From the NCBI GenBank assembly GCA_035341855.1, contig DAOQWA010000002.1, forward strand, positions 106,462-170,461: DNA of 64,000 nt, given 5' to 3'. The notes under the pieces were generated by a model that had not been told where the DNA came from, made no database searches, and worked only from the letters and a program-made list of their open reading frames with translations. Positions 8,344 to 19,600 of this stretch are shown here, one piece after another. The stretch's first letter is position 1; every line of letters starts with the position of its first letter. The position numbers and the translations under genes are program-made. This DNA comes from QQVM01 sp035341855. Lineage in GTDB: Bacteria; Bacteroidota; Bacteroidia; AKYH767-A; 2013-40CM-41-45.

Positions 8344-10887
8344 ATGTCAAGCGGAGAAAAGATCATATTGATCAACATTGAAGAGGAAATGAAAACGGCA
8401 TACATCGACTACTCTATGTCGGTCATTGTTTCCAGAGCATTACCTGATGTACGTGACGGATTAAAGCCGGTTCACAGGAGAGTTTTGTATGGGATGCTTG
8501 ATCTCGGAGTATTAAGTAACAGACCTCACAAAAAGTCGGCAAGAATTGTCGGAGAAGTTTTAGGTAAGTACCATCCTCATGGTGATACTTCTGTGTATGA
8601 TGCTATGGTCAGGATGGCACAAGAGTGGAGCTTGCGTTATCCATTGGTTGACGGCCAGGGAAACTTCGGCAGCATTGACGGTGATAGTCCTGCCGCTATG
8701 CGTTATACGGAAGCCCGCCTAAGAAAAATCGCGGAAGAAATGCTTTCCGACATCGACAAGGAAACAGTGGATTTTACACTCAACTTTGACGATACTTTGA
8801 AGGAGCCGACTGTCCTACCATCAAAGATTCCAAATCTGCTTCTTAACGGAGCATCCGGAATCGCCGTTGGAATGGCTACAAACATGCCCCCTCACAATCT
8901 AACTGAATGTATAGATGGAATCCTGGCATATATCGCCAATAAGGATATATCGATTGAAGAACTGATGCAATTCGTCAAGGCGCCGGATTTTCCTACCGGA
9001 GGAATTATTTACGGATATGCCGGTGTGAAAGAGGCATTCCAGACAGGGCGAGGAAAAATTGTTCTTAGGTCACGTGCAAGTATTGAAGTCACCGATAGTG
9101 GCAAAGAAAGAATAATCGTCACCGAAATACCTTTCCAGGTAAATAAAGCTGAAATGATTAAGCGTACCGCTGATCTGATCAACGAAAAGAAAATAGAAGG
9201 AATTAGTGATATCAGGGATGAAAGTGATCGTGACGGAATAAGGATCGTATATGAATTGAGAAGAGATGCATTGTCAAATGTCGTTCTGAATAATTTATAT
9301 AAGTATACTTCTTTACAGTCGTCATTTAGTGTAAACAATGTAGCTCTTGTTCATGGTCGTCCAATGACGCTCAACCTGAAGGATCTCATTGTAAACTACG
9401 TAAACCACCGACACGAGGTGGTCATTCGCCGGACTGAATATGAGTTGAGGGAAGCAGAAAAGCGTGCACATATTTTAGAAGGTTTGTTGATCGCTTTAGA
9501 TCATCTGGACGAAGTCATAGCACTAATTCGGGCATCACAAACTCCACAGATCGCTCAAGACGGATTAATGGCCACATTTGGTCTCTCTGAAATTCAGTCG
9601 AAAGCGATCTTAGAAATGCGCTTGCAAAGACTCACAGGTCTTGAACGAGATAAAATACGCGATGAGTACGCCGAATTGATGAAGCTTATTGATTATTATC
9701 GTGATGTTCTTTCAAATGAAGATCTTCGAATGCAGATCATTGAAGATGAGATGAAAGAAATCCGCGAAAAATATGGTGATGAGAGAAGAACAGAAATAGT
9801 TTTTTCAGGTGATGACATCTCCATGGAAGACATAATAGCTGATGACGAAACAGTCATAACTATCTCACACATGGGATATATTAAACGTACGCCTCTGACA
9901 GAATACCGAACTCAGGGCAGAGGTGGAAGAGGGGCTAAAGGTAGCTCAACCAGAGACGCTGATTTTGTTGAACATATATATGTTGCCACGAATCATAATT
10001 ATATGCTCTTCTTTACAGAAAAGGGTAAATGCTTCTGGCTAAAAGTCTACGAAATTCCTGAAGGGAATAAAACATCAAAGGGCAGGGCTATTCAAAATTT
10101 AATTAATATTCCTCCGGATGATAAAGTAAAAGCGTGTATCAATGTGAAGGGTCTCGAAGATTCAGAATACATTAACACTAATTACATTACGATGGCTACA
10201 CGAAATGGAACCATCAAGAAAACTTCTTTAGAAGCGTATTCTCGTCCTCGCCTTAATGGTATCAATGCGATAAACATTGAAGAAGGAGACACCTTGTTGG
10301 AGGCCAGGCTGACAAATGGAAAGCAAGAGATCATGATTGCAACTAAAAAGGGTAAGCTTGCACGTTTTGATGAGGAAAATGTCAGAGCAGTAGGACGGAA
10401 TTCAATTGGAGTAAAAGGAGTCACATTAGACGGTGAAGACGATGCAGTGATTGGTATGATCTGTGTTACAGATCCTGTTACAGAGTCAGTACTTGTAGTT
10501 TCTGAAAAAGGATATGGGAAAAGATCAGGAGTTGACGAATACCGTAAGACGAATAGAGGAGCAAAAGGTGTTAAAACTATCAACGTAACCGAAAAGACCG
10601 GTAATCTGATAGCTATTAAAATAGTTCAGGACAATGATGACCTTATGATCATCAACAAATCCGGAATAACCATCAGGATGAATGTGGAAGAATTAAGGAT
10701 TATGGGACGTGCAACGCAAGGGGTAAGGTTGATCAGACTCGATGACGAAGATGAAATCGCTTCAGTAGCTAAAGTCGAAGTAGAGGAAAGCGGTGCCTCC
10801 GGTGAGCAATCGGAGAATGAAATTAATCCAGATTCCGAAGAAAATTCATCACCCGATACAGATTCCACACCAGATACAGTATCATGA
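8344..10887 (+). CDS. gyrA: DNA gyrase subunit A
   Basis: Breakage-reunion subunit of gyrase, which introduces negative supercoils. 847 residues. The catalytic tyrosine is Tyr121 in AAMRYTEARL. The quinolone-determining segment HPHGDTSVYD has Thr82 at the position of E. coli Ser83 and Asp86 at that of Asp87. The GyrA box in the C-terminal beta-pinwheel reads QGRGGRG, close to the canonical QRRGGKG, supporting gyrase rather than ParC. The last roughly 40 residues form a Glu/Ser/Asp-rich acidic tail. A TPR gene starts 22 bases downstream, so the two may be cotranscribed. Confidence 0.97.
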   Translation: MSSGEKIILINIEEEMKTAYIDYSMSVIVSRALPDVRDGLKPVHRRVLYGMLDLGVLSNRPHKKSARIVGEVLGKYHPHGDTSVYDAMVRMAQEWSLRYPLVDGQGNFGSIDGDSPAAMRYTEARLRKIAEEMLSDIDKETVDFTLNFDDTLKEPTVLPSKIPNLLLNGASGIAVGMATNMPPHNLTECIDGILAYIANKDISIEELMQFVKAPDFPTGGIIYGYAGVKEAFQTGRGKIVLRSRASIEVTDSGKERIIVTEIPFQVNKAEMIKRTADLINEKKIEGISDIRDESDRDGIRIVYELRRDALSNVVLNNLYKYTSLQSSFSVNNVALVHGRPMTLNLKDLIVNYVNHRHEVVIRRTEYELREAEKRAHILEGLLIALDHLDEVIALIRASQTPQIAQDGLMATFGLSEIQSKAILEMRLQRLTGLERDKIRDEYAELMKLIDYYRDVLSNEDLRMQIIEDEMKEIREKYGDERRTEIVFSGDDISMEDIIADDETVITISHMGYIKRTPLTEYRTQGRGGRGAKGSSTRDADFVEHIYVATNHNYMLFFTEKGKCFWLKVYEIPEGNKTSKGRAIQNLINIPPDDKVKACINVKGLEDSEYINTNYITMATRNGTIKKTSLEAYSRPRLNGINAINIEEGDTLLEARLTNGKQEIMIATKKGKLARFDEENVRAVGRNSIGVKGVTLDGEDDAVIGMICVTDPVTESVLVVSEKGYGKRSGVDEYRKTNRGAKGVKTINVTEKTGNLIAIKIVQDNDDLMIINKSGITIRMNVEELRIMGRATQGVRLIRLDDEDEIASVAKVEVEESGASGEQSENEINPDSEENSSPDTDSTPDTVS

Positions 10888-10909
10888 TAATCTAAATTAT
10901 AATACTTCG

Positions 10910-12115
10910 ATGAAAAAAGTATTTGCTTCAATTTTCTTCCTGCTGTTCATATGCATGAATACATTCGCTCAGAAGAGCAAGGTAAACTCAGCTGCTGTCT
11001 ATTACAAGGAACCCTACAAAAAATATGGTGAAGCACTTGAAGCGATAGAGGCTGCAGTTACTAACGAACAAACAAGCACCTGGGCTAAGACATGGTATCA
11101 TAGAGGAATGATTCATATGTTACTTTATGAGAGTGAAGAATATAAAAACCTTTGCAATAAATGTTTGACAACATCATATGAATCCTTCCTGAAAGCCATC
11201 GAACTCGATCCAAAGAATGAATGGGTTGATGAAATAAAAAACATCCGCATCCCATATCTTACTTATCATATGTTCAACGAAGGAATTACGAAATTTCAGG
11301 AGAAAAAATTCGTCGAAGCTTTGGATGCATTTGAGATGGTTCAGAAAATGACTCCTGAAGATACTTCATCCATTTTAAATGCAGCTTATTCTGCCGAACA
11401 AGCCGGACAAAAGGAAAAGGCCTATTTCTATTATCAGAAGCTTGTTGATATGAAGTATTTTGACGACGAAGTATTTCTTTCGTACACCAATCTGCTGCGG
11501 AGTGATAAAAAAAACGATAAAGCATTAGAAGTTGTAAAAGAAGGCAGAAAGCTATTCCCGGATAGTCTCAGTCTGATGCTCTCTGAAATAAATATTTTGT
11601 TAAGTACAGATCGAACGGAAGAAGCTTCTAAAGCTTTGGATGCTGCAATAGAGAAGGATCCCAACAACCCTAACTTGTATCTGGCTCTTGGAAGTACCTA
11701 TGACAACATGGCTAATCCACGTGATGCTGCCGGAAATGAAATTGAAAAACCGACAAATTCAAAGGAGTTGATGGTGAAAGCCGAAGCAGCATATAAGAAA
11801 GGCCTTCAAATCAGTCCGACTAATTATGAACTAAATTACAATCTGGGAGCCTTGTACTTTAATCAAGGTGCCGAAATGGCAAATGCCACAAACAGCATAA
11901 AGGATAACGCTGAATATGAAAGGGAAAAAAAGAAATATGAGGATAAGTTCAGAGAAGCCAAACCCCATTTAGAAATGGCATTGGAGAATAATCCACGAGG
12001 AAGTGCGGAGGATAATAATCTGTATGAAGGAACAGTTATTTCATTGAAAGAAGTTTATGTCAGGATCGGTGAAATGGCTAAATATGAAAAGATCAAGAAT
12101 CTTCTGGAAAAATGA
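10910..12115 (+). CDS. Exported tetratricopeptide-repeat protein (first of a paralogous pair)
   Basis: 401 residues from ATG at 10910; a longer frame upstream overlaps gyrA and is not used because the signal peptide begins here. Signal peptide MKKVFASIFFLLFICMNTFAQ, then helical TPR-like repeats through the whole protein (for example EALDAFEMVQKMTPEDT, EASKALDAAIEKDPNNP and NYELNYNLGALYFNQGAEMA). It likely acts as a periplasmic or surface scaffold. It is clearly paralogous to the gene at 15201: both have a YNLG(A/V)(L/M)YFN(Q/E) motif, an NSIK linker and the same closing pattern (GEMAKYEKIKNLLEK versus GEMEKYEKVKGLLDAK). An intrinsic terminator follows. Confidence 0.85.
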   Translation: MKKVFASIFFLLFICMNTFAQKSKVNSAAVYYKEPYKKYGEALEAIEAAVTNEQTSTWAKTWYHRGMIHMLLYESEEYKNLCNKCLTTSYESFLKAIELDPKNEWVDEIKNIRIPYLTYHMFNEGITKFQEKKFVEALDAFEMVQKMTPEDTSSILNAAYSAEQAGQKEKAYFYYQKLVDMKYFDDEVFLSYTNLLRSDKKNDKALEVVKEGRKLFPDSLSLMLSEINILLSTDRTEEASKALDAAIEKDPNNPNLYLALGSTYDNMANPRDAAGNEIEKPTNSKELMVKAEAAYKKGLQISPTNYELNYNLGALYFNQGAEMANATNSIKDNAEYEREKKKYEDKFREAKPHLEMALENNPRGSAEDNNLYEGTVISLKEVYVRIGEMAKYEKIKNLLEK

Positions 12116-12137
12116 CATGTTAAAACTTCGTTAAATT

Positions 12138-12161
12138 GCCCGGTAAAAGCCGGGCTTTTTT
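12138..12161 (+). terminator. Intrinsic terminator after the first TPR gene
   Basis: Stem GCCCGG / CCGGGC with a 6-base loop followed by at least six T, 22 bases after the stop codon. Confidence 0.85.
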
Positions 12162-12309
12162 GTTTTTTGCATTCTATAAAAACATTTCTATAAATTGTTT
12201 AACCTATTAAGAATAAAGCACTAATTTAGCCCTAAGAACAGTAGAGATTCACACTTAGAACTCTGAAAACTATAAATTTACAACCCAAAACCCTGTCTAA
12301 TTATTCGTT

Positions 12310-15156
12310 ATGAAAAGAGCCATACTTTTTGTTGTTTTTCTTATCACCTCTCTCACTTGCCTGAACCATGTTTCAGCACAACCTCAACTAATTGAAAAGG
12401 TGAAAGGCAATCCTGATTCACTAATCCTTAATTATGAAAAGTGGAAATTATCTAACGGCTTAACGGTTGTCATTCATGAAGATCACTCTGATCCAATCGT
12501 CAGTGTAGTTATTACTTATCATGTTGGTTCTTCCCGTGAGGAAATCGGAAAATCCGGATTTGCCCATTTCTTTGAACATATGATGTTTGAAGGTTCAACA
12601 AATGTTGGCAACAAAGAACATTTCAGACTTGTATCAGAAGCCGGAGGGGCGATGAACGGAAATACCGAACGCGATCGCACAAATTATTATGAGACAGTGC
12701 CGAGTAATTATCTGGAGACAGCTCTATGGTTGGAAGCAGATAGAATGGGCTTTTTGCTTGATTCGGTTACGAAAGAAAAGTTCGAAATACAACGTGCCAC
12801 AGTAAAAAATGAAAAAGCTCAGAACGTCGAGAACCAACCTTATGCAATGGCATTTGTTGAAGTGATAAACCAGGCATTATATCCGAGCGGACACCCTTAT
12901 AGCTGGCCGGTGATCGGTTACGTTGATGATCTGAACAGAGTTACTGTTGATGATCTGAAAAGCTTTTTCTTAAGATGGTATGGACCTAATAATGCCGTGC
13001 TAAGTATCGCAGGAGATGTAAATCCTGAAGAAACGATAAAACTGGTAGAGAAATATTTTGGCAGCATACAACCATGTCCTGATGTTCCAAGGATGCGTGC
13101 ATCAGTTCCCATCCTTGCAACTGACAAATATGCAAACTATGTAGACAATACATATTTCCCTATGACTATCATGACATTCCCGACAGTTCCTATGTACCAT
13201 CGGGACGAACCCGCATTGGATCTTCTTTCACAAATGATAGGTAGCGGAAACAATTCGATCTTTTACAAGAATTTTGTAAAAAATGAAAAAGCAATCCAAA
13301 CTTTTGTAAATAATGAAGCATCTGAAATTTCAGGAGAGATGCAAATCGTAGTAGTAACTTATCCGACTTTTGGATTTTCAGAAATCACCAAGGAGTTTAA
13401 TGAAACCGAAAAGCAAATAAGAGCAACTATCGATGAGTTCGATCAGACCGGAATTACAGATGAAGCCTTACAGAGGGTAAAAACGATTAATGAATCTGCA
13501 ATTGTGGATCAAATGGAAGATGTGAACAGCAAAGCATTTATGTTTGCAAGCTGGCAGACTTTTTTAAACAGGCCATATAATTTTTCAAATGAACTGGAAC
13601 GTTACAACAAGGTAACGAAGGAAGATATTCAAAGAGTTTTTAATAAATATATCAAAGGCAAGTCGGCCGCAATAGTCAATGTATTTCCAAAAGACCCGAC
13701 AGCTGAATCATCTGATTCTGTCAAGAGTGTGAATCCGTATGCAAATGTAGTGATCAAAGAAAATCCGGAAATGGCGGCCTTAACTTATAAGCGTCCAACG
13801 GATAATTTTGATCGAAGCAAACAACCAACACCTACATCACCAAAAACTCCTGTTGTACCGTCTTACTTTACCAAAACTTTGTCAAATGGCTTAAAGATCA
13901 TCGGAACACAAGCGAACGAAGCTCCCAAAGTAGTTTTGTTGCTCACAATTCGAGGGGGTGACTATGTTTTCAAGGTTGATGATAAAAAAACAGGATTGGC
14001 AGGCTTAACTGCAGCAATGATGAATGAAGGTACCGAGAAATCTACAACTGAAGAGATAAGTGCTAAACTTGACATGTTAGGTAGTGAAATTCAGTTCATT
14101 TCCCGAGCAGATAATACCACTATCTACGTCAGCAGCTTGAGTAAAAACCTTGATGCCACACTTGAAATACTAGAAGAGAAATTATTACATCCAGGATTTA
14201 AAGAAGATGATTTTAAGCGAACGAAAAAAGCAGCACTTGAAGGTTTGATCCATGAGAAGAAAGTTGCAGAAGCAACGGCTGATAAACTGTTCGACAATTT
14301 ATTGTATGGAAATACAATAATGGGTGCTTATGAATCAGAGAAGACAATGAAAAAGTTAAGTCTTGATGATGTAAAGAATTATTATAAAGAATATTATTCT
14401 CCTAAGTCAGCGAACCTTGTGATCGTGTCTGATTATAGTGAATCGGCTGTTTTGCCGAAATTGGATTTTCTAAATAAATGGAGCGGTAAAGAGATCCTTA
14501 TGCCGGCATTTACAGGCTTTCCAGAGATAGCTCAAACACAAATATACCTGGCCAATAAAGATGATGCTGCTCAGTCTGTGCTAAGTATTGGACATGGCGG
14601 GCTACCATATGATGCTACAGGTGATTATTTCAAAGCGAAAGTTGCTAATTTTCCATTAGGAGGAGCTTTCAACAGCAGGTTAAATTTAAATTTACGTGAA
14701 TCGAAAGGTTTCACCTATGGAATCCGCTCACAGTTTCAGGGAACTGAATATCCTGGTGCATTTTTCGTTTATGCAAGCGTTAAATTAACGGCTACGGATT
14801 CGTGTATAACTGAAATAATGAATGAACTAAGCAACTATAAGAAAAATGGTATCACCGATAAAGAATTGGCATTCACGAAGAATGCAATCCTGAACAATGA
14901 TGCATTAAAGTATGAAACCCCACAGCAGAAAGCAAATTTCTTATCGCAGATATTGCGCTACGATCTTTCAAAGGATTTTACTCAGCAGCAATCTACTGTG
15001 CTAAAGGAAGTTTCAAAATCTGATATTAATACAATTTGCCAGAACCATATTAATCCTGATAAGATGATCATTCTGGTAGTTGGAAATAAATACATGATAA
15101 AAGACAAACTTGAAAAGCTTGGCTATGGTAAGGTGAAAGAAGTATCCTTGGATTAA
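12310..15156 (+). CDS. M16 family zinc metallopeptidase (two-domain, exported)
   Basis: Periplasmic pitrilysin-type peptidase of 948 residues with a signal peptide (about residues 1-23). The N-terminal half has the inverted zinc motif His86-Phe-Phe-Glu89-His90 and, 78 residues on, Glu168 in VKNEKAQN as third ligand, so it should be active. The C-terminal half (from about residue 490) repeats the M16 fold, but its motif position reads TGLAGLTAAMMNEG, lacking the histidines. That is the usual inactive partner domain. The R/Y substrate-pocket region in the second half is intact (LNLNLRESKGFTYGI). It is followed 44 bases later by a second TPR gene; peptidase and TPR protein probably form one transcript. 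Confidence 0.93.
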   Translation: MKRAILFVVFLITSLTCLNHVSAQPQLIEKVKGNPDSLILNYEKWKLSNGLTVVIHEDHSDPIVSVVITYHVGSSREEIGKSGFAHFFEHMMFEGSTNVGNKEHFRLVSEAGGAMNGNTERDRTNYYETVPSNYLETALWLEADRMGFLLDSVTKEKFEIQRATVKNEKAQNVENQPYAMAFVEVINQALYPSGHPYSWPVIGYVDDLNRVTVDDLKSFFLRWYGPNNAVLSIAGDVNPEETIKLVEKYFGSIQPCPDVPRMRASVPILATDKYANYVDNTYFPMTIMTFPTVPMYHRDEPALDLLSQMIGSGNNSIFYKNFVKNEKAIQTFVNNEASEISGEMQIVVVTYPTFGFSEITKEFNETEKQIRATIDEFDQTGITDEALQRVKTINESAIVDQMEDVNSKAFMFASWQTFLNRPYNFSNELERYNKVTKEDIQRVFNKYIKGKSAAIVNVFPKDPTAESSDSVKSVNPYANVVIKENPEMAALTYKRPTDNFDRSKQPTPTSPKTPVVPSYFTKTLSNGLKIIGTQANEAPKVVLLLTIRGGDYVFKVDDKKTGLAGLTAAMMNEGTEKSTTEEISAKLDMLGSEIQFISRADNTTIYVSSLSKNLDATLEILEEKLLHPGFKEDDFKRTKKAALEGLIHEKKVAEATADKLFDNLLYGNTIMGAYESEKTMKKLSLDDVKNYYKEYYSPKSANLVIVSDYSESAVLPKLDFLNKWSGKEILMPAFTGFPEIAQTQIYLANKDDAAQSVLSIGHGGLPYDATGDYFKAKVANFPLGGAFNSRLNLNLRESKGFTYGIRSQFQGTEYPGAFFVYASVKLTATDSCITEIMNELSNYKKNGITDKELAFTKNAILNNDALKYETPQQKANFLSQILRYDLSKDFTQQQSTVLKEVSKSDINTICQNHINPDKMIILVVGNKYMIKDKLEKLGYGKVKEVSLD

Positions 15157-15200
15157 AACTTTAAAATAAAACATTACAACACAAAGAATAAATCAACAAA

Positions 15201-16376
15201 ATGAAAAAAATCTTAATAACATTATTGTTTTTATTACCATTGACAACTTTTGGTCAAAGTAATAATGTTCAAAGCGCAGCAAACTCTTTAAAGTATAATG
15301 AGGTGGCAGATGCAAAAAAATGGATTGATTTAGCTGCAGAGAATGAGCAGACTGCAAACAACTCAAAAATGTGGTATTACAGAGGCAAAACGTATTTGGC
15401 AATTCATACTGATAAAGCATGGCAAAATCTTGACGACAGAGCTGTTGAAAAAGCTGCTATTAGTTTTATCAATTGTTTAAAGACTGACGACAAGAAAATG
15501 TATGAAGAAGATTCAAAAAACCTGATCTGGGTATGTGGTATGGGTTTATTTGATAAGGCAATAATGTTTTCTCAGAATAATGATTTCGAAACATCCATGC
15601 GTTATTATAATTTGGTATTAGATATATTTCCATATGATCAGGGTGAAAACTTAAAACGCCAGAATATTACACCTGAAATAGTAGAAAAGAATATGGCATA
15701 CACAGCCGTGAAGGCGAACGATCCGGCAAAAGCAAAAGTGCATTTTCAGAAGCTGATCGATAAGAAGTTTAATGACCCGAAAATCTATTTGTACATGGCG
15801 AAACTTCATTTAGATGAGAAGGACACCACAAATGCTTTGAGTTACGTAGAGCAAGGAAAAGCACTTTTTGAAAATAATACGAATTTAATCACAATGGAAA
15901 TGAACATTTATCTTGCACAAGGAAAAACCGACATTCTCATTGATAAATTATCAGAATCAATTGAAGCAAATCAGTATGACGAGTTGTTGTATGTAAACAG
16001 AGGTATGATGTATGAAAGCAAAAAAGACTATGCATCGGCAGCCGTAGACTATAAGAAAGCTTTAGAGTTGAATCCAGACAATCTGGATGCAAATTATAAT
16101 CTTGGAGTTATGTATTTTAATGAAGCGGCCTCAATGGCTAATGCAGCTAACTCAATAAAGGGGAATGAAGAATTTGCCAAAGCGAAAGCAAAGTATGAAC
16201 AAAAGTTTAAGGATTCAGCACCGTATTTGGAAGAAGCAATGGAGTTAAACAAGCAAAAAACGGAAGATGAACAATCTATGTATACGGCAACTTTAAATTC
16301 ACTGAAGCAATTGTATGTAAGAACCGGTGAGATGGAAAAGTATGAGAAGGTTAAAGGTTTACTGGATGCGAAATAA
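15201..16376 (+). CDS. Exported tetratricopeptide-repeat protein (second of the pair)
   Basis: 391 residues. Signal peptide MKKILITLLFLLPLTTFGQ, then TPR-like helical repeats; the best TPR unit is around residues 270-305 (LLYVNRGMMYESKKDYASAA, then YKKALELNPDNLDANYNLG). The first half resembles the gene at 10910 in a conserved KMWYYRGKTYLAI / KTWYHRGMIHMLL segment. Placed just after the M16 peptidase and before a strong terminator. Function unknown. Location and pairing suggest a periplasmic scaffold working with the peptidase, but that is inference from order alone. Confidence 0.85.
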   Translation: MKKILITLLFLLPLTTFGQSNNVQSAANSLKYNEVADAKKWIDLAAENEQTANNSKMWYYRGKTYLAIHTDKAWQNLDDRAVEKAAISFINCLKTDDKKMYEEDSKNLIWVCGMGLFDKAIMFSQNNDFETSMRYYNLVLDIFPYDQGENLKRQNITPEIVEKNMAYTAVKANDPAKAKVHFQKLIDKKFNDPKIYLYMAKLHLDEKDTTNALSYVEQGKALFENNTNLITMEMNIYLAQGKTDILIDKLSESIEANQYDELLYVNRGMMYESKKDYASAAVDYKKALELNPDNLDANYNLGVMYFNEAASMANAANSIKGNEEFAKAKAKYEQKFKDSAPYLEEAMELNKQKTEDEQSMYTATLNSLKQLYVRTGEMEKYEKVKGLLDAK

Positions 16377-16401
16377 CCTTTTGTAAGAAGAGCAATGTGA
16401 C

Positions 16402-16431
16402 AAGCCCGGTAATAAACGACCGGGCTTTTTT
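16402..16431 (+). terminator. Intrinsic terminator after the second TPR gene
   Basis: Stem AAGCCCGGT / ACCGGGCTT with an 8-base loop, followed by T6. It resembles the terminator after the first TPR gene in core sequence (GCCCGG). Confidence 0.88.
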
Positions 16432-16623
16432 GTGGAGATTGGAGGACATTTCAGAAATATTCTATTTAACATAATATTAATTATAAGACATTAATATAGG
16501 ATTTTATGGGGAAAAAGAAGGGTTTTGCCAAAATGTCTATTTATTGAGTCAATTTCAAATAAGGATTAACTTAAAGGTTCCGGATATGATTTTATTTGCG
16601 TGAAAAAATGACTCTTCGGTCTC

Positions 16624-19600
16624 TCATTCTGATCCTGAGACAAACCATTTAAACCACGGACTTAGATTCAAATTCGGATGGTCATTCATTTTAACTCCTA
16701 CAAAATATATTCCTTCCGAAAAATTCTGAGGCAACTCATGATAATCCGGATTCAGAACTATTTCTTCAGATACTATTCTACCTGACAGATCAGAGATAGA
16801 TAATAATAGCGGAGTTTTATTTTGTATACCTGAAACTTTTAACACTGCCCTTTGAGTTGATGGATTCGGAAAGATGACTATCGAAACGGAATTCGTTGAA
16901 GGATATTGAATTTCTGTAGGATCATCAAATACTGTATCTGAAATACAAATTGTACATGAATTCGAATCAGTGATACAAACTGTATAGATCCCGGCTGCTA
17001 AGTTCTCTATACTGGTGTCTGTCACAGTACCTGCAGATGGATAAATACTTATTGAATAAGGATAAACGCCTCCGTTAGCATTTATCTGAATTGAGCCATT
17101 TAAACAGCCAATACATCCTGTATGTGAAACTTGCGTGGATACCGTAAATGCAGGCGGATCGGATATGATTGCACTTATTGATGCCTGACAAGCATTCGCA
17201 TCTGTAACAATTGCACTATAATTACCTGCTACCAGGCCGGATAACCTTATGTGAACCGAATCTGGCATTGTCCAGGGCGACGAAACTGTATATGGTGGAT
17301 TTCCGCCACTAATACAATAGTTTAATAGTCCTGTGCTGTCACCTGCACATGCTACCATCGTTATTGATGAGTCACAATTTGTAATACTAATTGCTGCACG
17401 CGTACTTATTGCAGCGGTTATAGATGCCGGGCATCCATTAGCATCAGTTAAATTTGCTGTATAGTTTCCTGCAGGAACATTCGCCAGCATTATATGCATC
17501 GAATCAGGCATAGTCCATGGCGCAGCTACAGAATAAGGTTTTGCTCCACCTTGTATACAGTAAATTAATAATCCTGTACTATCACCGGGACAATCTATCC
17601 AAGTCACGGAGCTGTCACAGCTATTAAAAAAAATTGGCGGCGATGATGGTATACTCACCATACCGACTGCTGCACAACCGTTTTGGTCAATTGCTGTTAC
17701 ACGCCATGTACCTGATGGCATGTTAGCAACAGATGAACCATTTTGTTGCAGAGGATCGTTCCACGTATACTGATATGGTCCTGTTCCTCCACTTGCAATC
17801 ACTGATGCAGAACCGTTAGAATTTGTTGAACACAATGTCACCGGTGATACAGAATTTAATGTAACAGTCACTTTCGAATTAGTTACTGGAACCAAAAATT
17901 GACGTTGGTACCGGCAACCATTGGCATCATATATATGCAAGGTATATGAACCGGGATACAAATTAGTCTGATCTTTAGATAATGGATCATGCAAAGAATC
18001 AAATGGAATATTTTCCCATTGGAATTTAAACGGCGGATTGCCTCCACTGGGATTAATTTGAATTTGTCCATTAGCCATTCCATGACAACTTACCGGAGTT
18101 ATGTTTTCTGTTATTACAGGGCTGTTAGTTGGTAAAGGACCTAAAGTGTATTTGGCAAAATACGAACAGGAATTATCGTAAACTGTCGTAATCACTGAAT
18201 AATTTCCCGGATACACATTGGTAAGATTGTAGGATGTTTCTCCTGTGTTCCACAAATACCTTACAGGTTGACTATGAGATGGTGTATATTTACAAAATAT
18301 CGAGCCATCAGGTATACACGCTCCACCCGGGGCATTCACGGTATCAATAGAAACATTGTAAGTCTTTGTCGGACTTGAAGGAGATTTCACATCAGTAAAT
18401 CTGGTACATCCGCTATATGGATCTGTAACTACAAGCCGGTATCGCGTTCCGGAATATGACACGGTAATCCGGTCAGTTGTTTCTCCTGTACTCCACTGAT
18501 AAGTTACTCCTCCTTCTCCATACACATTAGGAGTACTTAAAGTATCAAAGGCATTGGCGATGAAAGTGATTGATGAAGTTGAGCAGTGCTTATTGATCTG
18601 TGCCATGGGGTTTGGCTTGACGTTGATAAAAATTGTGTCAGTATTCCCTGAACATGCTGCACCAGCCCCGGCAACAGCACAAAAATAATTTCCGGCTTTA
18701 GTGACTTTATAAGTCAAAGAATTTGCACCGGGAATCATTACATTGTTCTTATACCATTGATAAGAAGAGCCGCCGGTTGCACGTAGCCATGTAAAATGTC
18801 CCTCACAGAAACTGGTGTCCCCCCACACAGTTATTCCCGGTTTATCAGATATTAATAAAGCCTGATCATATTGGTACTCGCATGCTTCTCCATATTCATA
18901 CCCTAATTTGAGGTGCGCACTGTAGGAACCATGAGGCAATATGCATGGTTCAAACAGAGAAGTGTCACTAAATTCAATTGATCTTCTTCCGGGATTTGGA
19001 TTAATAACCGGTAAGTATGAATCCGTATATCCTGTATATGGAACTCCATTAGAAGGATAAACTATAGAACTATCTGAATCTCGAGTAACCCAAAATGTAT
19101 ACTCAGTTCCAATTTCCGGAGGGCCATTATAGGTAAAGCTTACTGTACTCGTTCCGGTTCCGGCACAACGAGGGCCTGTCGAATAAAAAATCATAGGATT
19201 AGCTAAAGGATCTACCATATATTGTCTGGCAAACCATTGTACTCCTCCGGGTTGAACGTTATTTTCTCTAGGCAAATTAATATTTGTATATGTATGGTTC
19301 CTCCAGGAACTGTACATACTCATCTCTGCAAGAAATATATTATTGGTGTATGATTGCGGAAACCATACACCTAAATAATTTACCAGTCCTCCCAAATCTG
19401 CAGATTCCGAATATAAAAGTGGATGATAATCAGTGCTATCAGCAGTGATAGAGTCATTGAATATTTCTAATGCATGGTGAATAAAATATGAAGCATTTGG
19501 AGTAAGGTAAGCATACAGGATTCGGTCGAACATTCTTTCATGTGGTGAAGTACATGTTGGACAGGGTGCACAATTTTTACAACCATCTAGTAAGTGGACC

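Noticed and set aside
10793..10909. N-terminal extension of the first TPR protein
   Set aside because: Overlaps gyrA in another frame; the signal peptide begins at 10910.
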